This document shows positions 41,025-46,332 of a stretch of DNA of 46,332 nt, one piece after another. Numbering within the stretch: position 1 is the stretch's first letter; each line of letters begins with the position of its first letter. The position numbers and the translations under genes are program-made. This DNA is from an uncultured Desulfuromonadales bacterium (GTDB lineage Bacteria > Desulfobacterota > Desulfuromonadia > Desulfuromonadales > Geopsychrobacteraceae): assembly GCA_945787335.1 (NCBI GenBank), contig CALZHR010000033.1:1-46332 (forward strand), in the 5' to 3' direction. The notes under the pieces are model-generated. The model saw only the letters and a list, made by a program, of their open reading frames with translations. It did no database searches and had not been told where the DNA came from.

Positions 41025-43202
41025 TTATCCCTTCATCGCTTCCCTGACCCGGGCGGCGGTCATCGGCAGTCGCCGCAGACGGATTCCGCTGGCGGCGAAT
41101 ACGGCATTGGCCACCGCCGCCGCGATCGGTGGCGTCCCGGGCTCGCCGACCCCGGTCGGCCGTTCGCTGCTCGGGACGATATGCACGTCGATTTCCGGCG
41201 ATTCGTCCAGTCGCACGACCGGATAGTCATGAAAATTGCTCTGCTCGACCCGGCCGTCCTTCAGGGTGATCTCGCCGAACAGCGCCGCCGACAGGCCGAA
41301 AATGATGCCACCTTCCATCTGTGCCTTGACGGTGTCGGGATTGACCACCCGACCGCAATCGACCGCGCAGACCACGCGATGGACATTGATCTGGCCGTTC
41401 TTGTCGACCGAGACTTCAGCCACCTGGGCCACCCAGCTGCCGAAGGAGGCGTGGACCGCCAGTCCGCGGGCGCGGCCTGCCGGAGCCGGCTTGTCCCAAA
41501 CAGATTTTTTCGTGACCAGCTCCAGCACTCCCAGATGGCGCGGCGCGGCGGTAAGCAGACGGCGCCGGAAGAGATAGGGGTCGGTGCCGCTGGCTGCCGC
41601 CAGTTCGTCGATAAAACTCTCGACGACGAAGCCGGTGTGGGAGTGCCCCACCGACCGCCACCACTGCACCGGCACGACATTTTTCGGGCTGTGCAGATCA
41701 ACCAGCAGGTTGGGGATGGCGTAGGGCAGTTCGGCCGCGCCTTCCACAGAAGTGCCGTCGATGCCGTTGTGGACCATGGCCTGCTCAAAGGCGGTGCCGG
41801 CGATAATCGACTGGCCGACGATCCGCTGTTGCCAGGCGAGGGGGGTCCCGTCGCTGGCCAGGCCGGCATTCATTCTGCTGTACCAGAGCGGCCGGTAATG
41901 GCCGCCGCGCATATCGTCTTCGCGGGTCCAGATCACCTTGACCGGTTGCTTCAGTGCCTTGGCCACCTGCACCGCCTCGACGACAAAGTCGGAATGGGGG
42001 TTGGCGCGCCGGCCAAAACCGCCGCCAAGCAACATGGTGTTGATGGTCACCTGCTCCGGTTTGAGCCCGGCGACAGCGGCCGCGGCGTTCTGGTCACCTC
42101 CCTGGAACTGGGTGCCGGTCCAGATCTCGCAGCGATCCTCGCGCAGGTCGACCACGCAGTTGAGCGGCTCCATACAGGCGTGGGCCAGGTAGGGCACCTC
42201 GTAAACCGCCTCCAGTGTCTTGGCCGCCCCGGCCAGGGCCTGGGCCACATCCCCCTCCTGGCGGGCGACGGTGCCGGGTGTTTTGACCAGTTCGGCGTAT
42301 TGCTGGCGCAGTTTTTCAGTGGCGAGGGTTGCGCCCTCGCCCTCATCCCAGACAATTTCCAGCGCCTTGCGGCCCTGCAGGGCCGACCAGAAATCGCTGG
42401 CCGCTACGACCACCCCGCTCGGCACCTGCGCCACGGCTTTGACTCCGGGCACTTTACCGGCCTGCTCAGCCTTGAAGCTCTTCACTTGGCCGCCAAACAC
42501 CGGCGAGCGGGCCAGCACCGCGACCAGCATGTCGGGAATTAAGACATCAAGGCCGAACTGTCCGCTGCCATCGATTTTCTCCGCGGTATCAAGCCGTGGC
42601 AGCGCCTGGCCGATGATCTTGAAATCCTTCGGTTCCTTCAAAGCGACTTGTTGCGGAACCGGCAACCGGGACGCCAGCTCGGCCAGGGAGCCGTAACTGG
42701 CCTCGCGGCCGCTGGCCGGGTGCCGCACCCGCCCCTTCTCCGCCTGGCAGGCCGCAGGGGCCACCGCCCACTGCTGGGCCGCGGCCAGGATCAACATCTC
42801 GCGCATGCTGGCGCCGACCGTCCGCAACTGATCCCAGGAGGAAGAGACGCTGGTGCTGCCGCCGGTCACCTGAATGCCGAACACGGTATGTTTGTAAGCG
42901 GGTGCCGCCGGCGCCGCAGCAACGCGGATCTGGTTCCAGTCGAGCTCCAGCTCCTCGGCGATCAGCATCGGCAGCGAGGTGTAAACCCCCTGCCCCATTT
43001 CCGCTTTGGCCACCAGGATGGTGACGCGTTCGTCCGGGGCGATGCGGATCCAGGCATTCGGTTCGACGGCCGGGGGCGGCTGTTGCGCCGCAGCAATCTC
43101 AGCGCCGCGCAGCGGAATGTAGAAACCGAGCACCAGTCCGCCACCGACAGCAGCGCTGGCCTTGAGGAACTCCCGCCGGCGGATATCGATCGATTCGCTC
43201 AT
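41025..43202 (-). CDS. Molybdopterin-binding subunit of an IorB-type aldehyde/isoquinoline oxidoreductase
   Basis: This is a 725-residue exported molybdenum hydroxylase large subunit. A twin-arginine signal, [15 protein letters not shown] at residues 8-22, indicates folded export to the periplasm. [47 protein letters not shown] and LLGGGFGRR are the cofactor-binding segments, and [18 protein letters not shown] holds the catalytic glutamate. The IorAB type has just two subunits (this and a [2Fe-2S] protein) with no FAD subunit, so electrons probably pass to a cytochrome. Substrate is unknown; aldehydes, N-heterocycles or purines are options. The ATG overlaps the small subunit stop by 4 bases. 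Confidence 0.93.
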   Translation of the reverse strand: MSESIDIRRREFLKASAAVGGGLVLGFYIPLRGAEIAAAQQPPPAVEPNAWIRIAPDERVTILVAKAEMGQGVYTSLPMLIAEELELDWNQIRVAAAPAAPAYKHTVFGIQVTGGSTSVSSSWDQLRTVGASMREMLILAAAQQWAVAPAACQAEKGRVRHPASGREASYGSLAELASRLPVPQQVALKEPKDFKIIGQALPRLDTAEKIDGSGQFGLDVLIPDMLVAVLARSPVFGGQVKSFKAEQAGKVPGVKAVAQVPSGVVVAASDFWSALQGRKALEIVWDEGEGATLATEKLRQQYAELVKTPGTVARQEGDVAQALAGAAKTLEAVYEVPYLAHACMEPLNCVVDLREDRCEIWTGTQFQGGDQNAAAAVAGLKPEQVTINTMLLGGGFGRRANPHSDFVVEAVQVAKALKQPVKVIWTREDDMRGGHYRPLWYSRMNAGLASDGTPLAWQQRIVGQSIIAGTAFEQAMVHNGIDGTSVEGAAELPYAIPNLLVDLHSPKNVVPVQWWRSVGHSHTGFVVESFIDELAAASGTDPYLFRRRLLTAAPRHLGVLELVTKKSVWDKPAPAGRARGLAVHASFGSWVAQVAEVSVDKNGQINVHRVVCAVDCGRVVNPDTVKAQMEGGIIFGLSAALFGEITLKDGRVEQSNFHDYPVVRLDESPEIDVHIVPSSERPTGVGEPGTPPIAAAVANAVFAASGIRLRRLPMTAARVREAMKG

Positions 43203-43669
43203 GGGGCACTCCTTTCAGGCAGCAGTCGAGCTACCCGCTGGATGGCCCGCCGAATCCGCGGATAGGTTCCGCAGCGGCAGAGGTTGCCAGACATCGCCGC
43301 ATCGATATCGGCGTCCTTCGGTTGCGGGTTCTCCGTCAGCAGGGCCGCTGCGGACATGATCTGGCCGGGCTGGCAGTAGCCGCATTGAGGAACCTCTTCG
43401 GCCGCCCAGGCGGTCTGCAACGGGGTCCTCAGGTTGGCCTCCAGCCCTTCGATGGTGACGACCTTCCTGCCCGCGACCTCGCCCACCGGCGTGACGCAGG
43501 AACGGGCCGCCGCGCCATCAATATGCACCGTGCAGGCGCCGCACAGCGACATACCGCAGCCGTATTTGGTGCCGGTCAGCTGCAGCTGGTCACGAATCAC
43601 CCAGAGCAGTGGAACCTCGGCGCTGATGTCCAGCTGATAGTCTTTGCCGTTCACGTTGAGCTTGATCAT
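43199..43669 (-). CDS. [2Fe-2S] small subunit of the IorAB-type oxidoreductase
   Basis: This is a 156-residue electron-transfer subunit. The plant-type [2Fe-2S] site is [16 protein letters not shown] plus a downstream Cys (RSCVTP). The second, helical [2Fe-2S] domain has [16 protein letters not shown] and [13 protein letters not shown]. This arrangement is the standard small subunit of xanthine dehydrogenase-family enzymes. It has no signal, so it is probably carried to the periplasm with the Tat-bearing large subunit. It is first in the operon, with GGAGG just before the ATG. Confidence 0.94.
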   Translation of the reverse strand: MIKLNVNGKDYQLDISAEVPLLWVIRDQLQLTGTKYGCGMSLCGACTVHIDGAAARSCVTPVGEVAGRKVVTIEGLEANLRTPLQTAWAAEEVPQCGYCQPGQIMSAAALLTENPQPKDADIDAAMSGNLCRCGTYPRIRRAIQRVARLLPERSAP

Positions 43670-43770
43670 TTTGCCTCCTTTTGGACTGTCCTAAACTGGC
43701 CAAAGAGGGGTTTCGAGAAAGAGAACGGCAGCGACGGCAGACAATTATTATTCGAGCCGCTCTGAATGCC

Positions 43771-43776
43771 ATTATA
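43771..43776 (-). promoter_or_regulatory. Strong -10 box (TATAAT) upstream of the molybdo-hydroxylase operon
   Basis: On the minus strand a perfect TATAAT lies about 100 bases before the small-subunit ATG. I see no good -35 at 16-18 bases (GTCAAC lies at about 20), so an activator may be required. Confidence 0.35.
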
Positions 43777-44104
43777 TCCGATATTTGAGGTTTTTCTGTT
43801 GACCGAAGGTTCACTCATGAAGCCGATGTTCACCCCCCGCACCCCGGGTCGACGGCATGAATCGACGGCACCGATTTATTGCCGCAACGGTTCGGCACGG
43901 GAAGGATATCCTGTCGGTTTCTTGTTCGTTGAGGTTCTGAGCCGCAAACAGCCAGCTGCAGATAAGTTGTTGGATAGGATCTGCTAAATGTCCCGCCAGC
44001 TGACCCTTTGGGGGGGCGTTCCCTTCTGGGCCCCATGACTCTCTTGTCCCGTGATTAGCGACAAAAGAGCTATCCTGCTATTTCTCTATGGGAAGGCAAG
44101 CTGG
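43777..44104. other. Gene-free stretch between the molybdo-hydroxylase and GGDEF genes
   Basis: Only short open frames of under 75 codons occur on either strand (43766-43987 and 43830-44036), with no ribosome site or recognisable motif. I see no terminator, repeat or RNA gene that I can support. Confidence 0.5.
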
Positions 44105-45175
44105 TCACAGGGCACTCCATAGGGAGATTCGGTCTTTTCCGAGTTTCTTGCTCAGGAACAGACCTTGATCTGCGGCCATGAGGAGTTGCTTCTTGTCTTT
44201 GGCATCATCGGGGAACATGGCCAGCCCGAAAGAGGCTGTCACTCTGAGGTGGATTTTCTCCTCCTGGAGATAGGCGGTCGCGTTAATTCCCTGTCTGATA
44301 ATCTCGACCTTCGAAAGTGCCTTCTCGCCCGACTGTCCTGGGAGGATGACGATGTACTCGTCGCCGCCGTAACGGACAATACGGTCCTCGGCGTCAATCT
44401 GTGAATGGACGACTTCCGCCACCTCCTTCAAGACCTTGGCGCCAAGCAGATGCCCGTGCGTGTCCACGACCTGCTTGAAGTTGTCCAAATCGAAGAATAC
44501 CAGGGTCAATGGCTCTGACTCGGCCGCTGACGAGCTCAGGCACTGATCAAGATAATGGTGCAGGAAACGCGTATTATGGAAGCCCGTGACATCGTCGGTC
44601 ATGCTCTGTCGCTGGAGCAGTTCGTTGGTTCGTTCAAGCTTGCTTTGGTAGTCTTGCAGGATGCGCTGGTTATTTTCCTGAAGTCCGAGGTGCCGGCGAA
44701 GCTCCAGTTGGGCCATGACCTGCTTGGATAAGGCCCGCAGCGAGTTGACCTGCTGCTCGGTGAGGGTGCGCTGGACCTGATCGATGACGCAGAGGGTGCC
44801 CAGGGCCTCGCCCTTTGGCGTGACCAGGGGGGCGCCAGCGTAGAAGCGGATCCATGGCTCCCCGGTGACCAGCGGGTTGTCGGCAAACCGTTTGTCGGTC
44901 AGCGGGTTGCTGACGATGGTGATGTCCGGTTGCAGGATAGCGTGCGCGCAGAACGCGCTGTCCCTCGCCGTTTCCGGAACCGACAGGCCCACCTTGGATT
45001 TGAACCACTGCCGGGTGCGGTCAATCAGAGACACGGCGGCGATCGGCGTCCCACAGATCTCGGAAGCCAGCAGGGTGATGTCGTCGTAGGAGTCCTCCGG
45101 CAAGGAGTCCAGAATCCGATAGTTGAGCAGCGCCTTGAGCCGCGCGGCTTCGTTGCTAGGAAGTTCAGCCTTCAT
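44105..45175 (-). CDS. GAF-GGDEF protein, probable diguanylate cyclase
   Basis: This is a 356-residue soluble signalling protein. A GAF domain (about 20-170) contains [15 protein letters not shown] and [23 protein letters not shown], the pattern of GAF sensors that open many bacterial GGDEF proteins. A short helical linker precedes the GGDEF domain, whose active site is [12 protein letters not shown] (GGDEY, a variant generally compatible with cyclase activity). [19 protein letters not shown] is the metal and base-binding segment. The I-site position nine residues before the motif reads DAED, not RxxD, so product inhibition is probably absent. No output partner is adjacent. It stands alone, upstream of an intergenic IS-like region. 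Confidence 0.92.
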   Translation of the reverse strand: MKAELPSNEAARLKALLNYRILDSLPEDSYDDITLLASEICGTPIAAVSLIDRTRQWFKSKVGLSVPETARDSAFCAHAILQPDITIVSNPLTDKRFADNPLVTGEPWIRFYAGAPLVTPKGEALGTLCVIDQVQRTLTEQQVNSLRALSKQVMAQLELRRHLGLQENNQRILQDYQSKLERTNELLQRQSMTDDVTGFHNTRFLHHYLDQCLSSSAAESEPLTLVFFDLDNFKQVVDTHGHLLGAKVLKEVAEVVHSQIDAEDRIVRYGGDEYIVILPGQSGEKALSKVEIIRQGINATAYLQEEKIHLRVTASFGLAMFPDDAKDKKQLLMAADQGLFLSKKLGKDRISLWSAL

Positions 45176-45499
45176 CGTACGAACCTTTCAGCCCCAGCCG
45201 AAAATTCAGGTGGTGAAAGTTGGGTCCGGCTAAACGGTGATAAATTTTCCGCTCATGTTTCTTACCCCTGACTCAGGCACTGAGCTAATATAATACCGCA
45301 TTCGACTCATTAAGAAAAAGAACGGTCCAATGTCCCCTCCCCGGAGGCTGGAAAGGGCGGTTGGTGGCAGGCCTTCGAGTGCCGCAGGACTGGCTCCTGT
45401 CTCCGAACCATGCGGCTTACAGTCGAGTAATGCACCCCGAGGACTTCGGCATTTCGACCAACAGGTGGTCGTGGTTCCCCTCAAACTGGTTTACCAATT

Positions 45500-45595
45500 C
45501 TGTTTTAGCAGTAAAGGTGGCCCGGTTTGGATCGGAATCAGTGACCCAGCTTACAGTGGAATGTCTGGTCCAGTTTGCTCCGGAATCCGCAGGCG
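45500..45595 (+). repeat. 24-base tandem repeats resembling an IS21-family end
   Basis: Three units start at 45524, 45548 and 45572, each with GGAAT exactly 24 bases apart (45534, 45558, 45582) and a GnCC end. A fourth, degenerate unit (ending AAAGGTGGCCC) precedes them at about 45500. Multiple tandem terminal repeats of this spacing and wording are typical of IS21-family ends. The rest of the gene-free stretch 45176-45657 contains no transposase frame I can identify, so it would be a remnant. Confidence 0.5.
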
Positions 45596-45657
45596 TCTTC
45601 TGGTCTATGCTATGCTTACCCTCTGTCTGTTTCAGAAGAAAATTACGGAGAAGAGCC

Positions 45658-46317
45658 TTGAAAATATGTGCCAGCGTTCGAGCCATATTGACACCATGCC
45701 TCCTCCTGTTCGCGACAACGCTTTTCGCTGCGGCCCCTGAAGGCCAGGTCGTTGAAGATTTCAACTCAGGACCAAAGCCGAGCTGGAAAATCAAGAAATT
45801 CCAGGGAGCGACGCAATACTCCATCACCGACCTGGATGGCGAACAGGTGATGATGGCTTTCAGCAATAAGGCAGCCTCCGCCATAGTGTTTAAAAGAGAA
45901 TACTCTCTGCACGACTTTCCCGTCTTGTCTTGGCGCTGGAAAGTAAGGAATGTCATAAGCAAGGGGGACTACCAATCTCAGGGGGGCGATGACTATGCTG
46001 CCCGGGTCTACGTCATCTTCCCCCACAGGTTCTTCCCCTGGACCCGCAGCATTAATTACGTCTGGGCCAACAGGATGCCAAAGGGATCGCATAGCCCCAG
46101 TCCCTACACCGCCAGATCTGTCATGGTGGCTATGCAAACTGGCCCTGAAAATACTGGTTCCTGGATCACAGAGCGACGAAACGTGCGGGAAGATTACCGT
46201 AGAATATTCGGTGAAGAGCCTCCTGCTGTAGGGGGCATTGCCATAATGACAGACACGGACGACACCGGAGGTAGCGCCCTCGCCTGGTACGACGACATCC
46301 GCATTGAGAAGGAGTAG
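45658..46317 (+). CDS. Exported DUF3047 protein
   Basis: This is a 219-residue periplasmic protein. A signal peptide (CLLLFATTLFAAA, cleavage near residue 25) is followed by a DUF3047 domain. EDFNSGPKPSWKIKKFQG opens it, VLSWRWKVRNVISKGD and DDYAARVYVIFP are the core strands, and GGIAIMTDTDDTGG-ALAWYDDIRI-like text closes it. It resembles a jelly-roll binding domain; function is unknown. I start at the TTG at 45658 because GGAG sits 7 bases upstream and a signal peptide follows. The frame is open from 45361, but that upstream part crosses the tandem repeats and has no signal. The IS-like remnant just upstream may have replaced its native promoter. Confidence 0.82.
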   Translation: MKICASVRAILTPCLLLFATTLFAAAPEGQVVEDFNSGPKPSWKIKKFQGATQYSITDLDGEQVMMAFSNKAASAIVFKREYSLHDFPVLSWRWKVRNVISKGDYQSQGGDDYAARVYVIFPHRFFPWTRSINYVWANRMPKGSHSPSPYTARSVMVAMQTGPENTGSWITERRNVREDYRRIFGEEPPAVGGIAIMTDTDDTGGSALAWYDDIRIEKE

Positions 46318-46332
46318 TTACAGCCAGTTGTG

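Noticed and set aside
43766-44036. Short open frames on both strands before the GGDEF gene
   Set aside because: Each is under 75 codons, they lie opposite each other, and neither has a ribosome site or motif.
45361-45657. N-terminal extension of the DUF3047 protein from an ATG-like start near 45361
   Set aside because: The extra 99 codons cross the tandem repeats and contain no family sequence. The TTG at 45658 has a good ribosome site and opens on a signal peptide.

Overview
The window is GC-rich, densely coded bacterial chromosome. Its gene content points to a Desulfuromonadales/Geobacter-type anaerobe. The main evidence is an SfrB/SfrA-type NADPH oxidoreductase pair (26278-30971), a c-type haem PAS sensor, a def-fmt-DUF116-htpX-rsmB-rpe cluster, and an ArsS radical SAM gene that looks like a selenoprotein gene. 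This placement is inferred from gene families and was not tested by phylogeny. I found no rRNA, tRNA, CRISPR array, intact insertion sequence or prophage.

Layout, left half. A 5'-truncated Glu/Leu-type dehydrogenase (1-993) converges on an orphan ParA ATPase gene. A minus-strand operon then encodes a 2-oxo acid dehydrogenase complex (E1 alpha, E1 beta, E2; no E3) with a patatin phospholipase as its last gene. Plus-strand genes follow: a SIMPL lipoprotein, the pncA-pncB NAD salvage pair, and a BaiN-like flavoprotein. Next come a minus-strand TPR/TraB-like pair, then a divergent HxlR regulator and YhdH-type reductase with a palindromic operator candidate between them. After that are TatD, a long palindromic repeat, the t6A dehydratase TcdA, an AT-richer isolated Fic gene and a TauE/SafE exporter. 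A housekeeping cluster (def, fmt, DUF116, htpX, rsmB, rpe, NUDIX) runs to 23930.

Right half. A haem-PAS protein with no output domain, a glutaredoxin and a lipoprotein precede sfrBA, whose leader and intergenic gap hold hairpins. A cupin gene faces an arsenosugar-type pair: an AhpD-like protein and ArsS, where an in-frame TGA near the ArsS C-terminus is probably selenocysteine. Then come plsY-mltG, small exported proteins with structured leaders, and an orphan TRAP binding protein. A two-gene MotA/MotB-like proton-channel pair with a long periplasmic coiled coil follows. Next is a molybdenum hydroxylase operon with its maturation factors (XdhC, MocA). A GAF-GGDEF protein and a DUF3047 protein downstream of IS21-like tandem repeats close the window.

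Three mobile or palindromic repeats sit exactly on the 3' ends of genes and supply their TAG stop codons. The observations most worth follow-up are the Sec-ArsS candidate with a SECIS-like hairpin, and the compact MotA/MotB-like pair, whose function I cannot assign.
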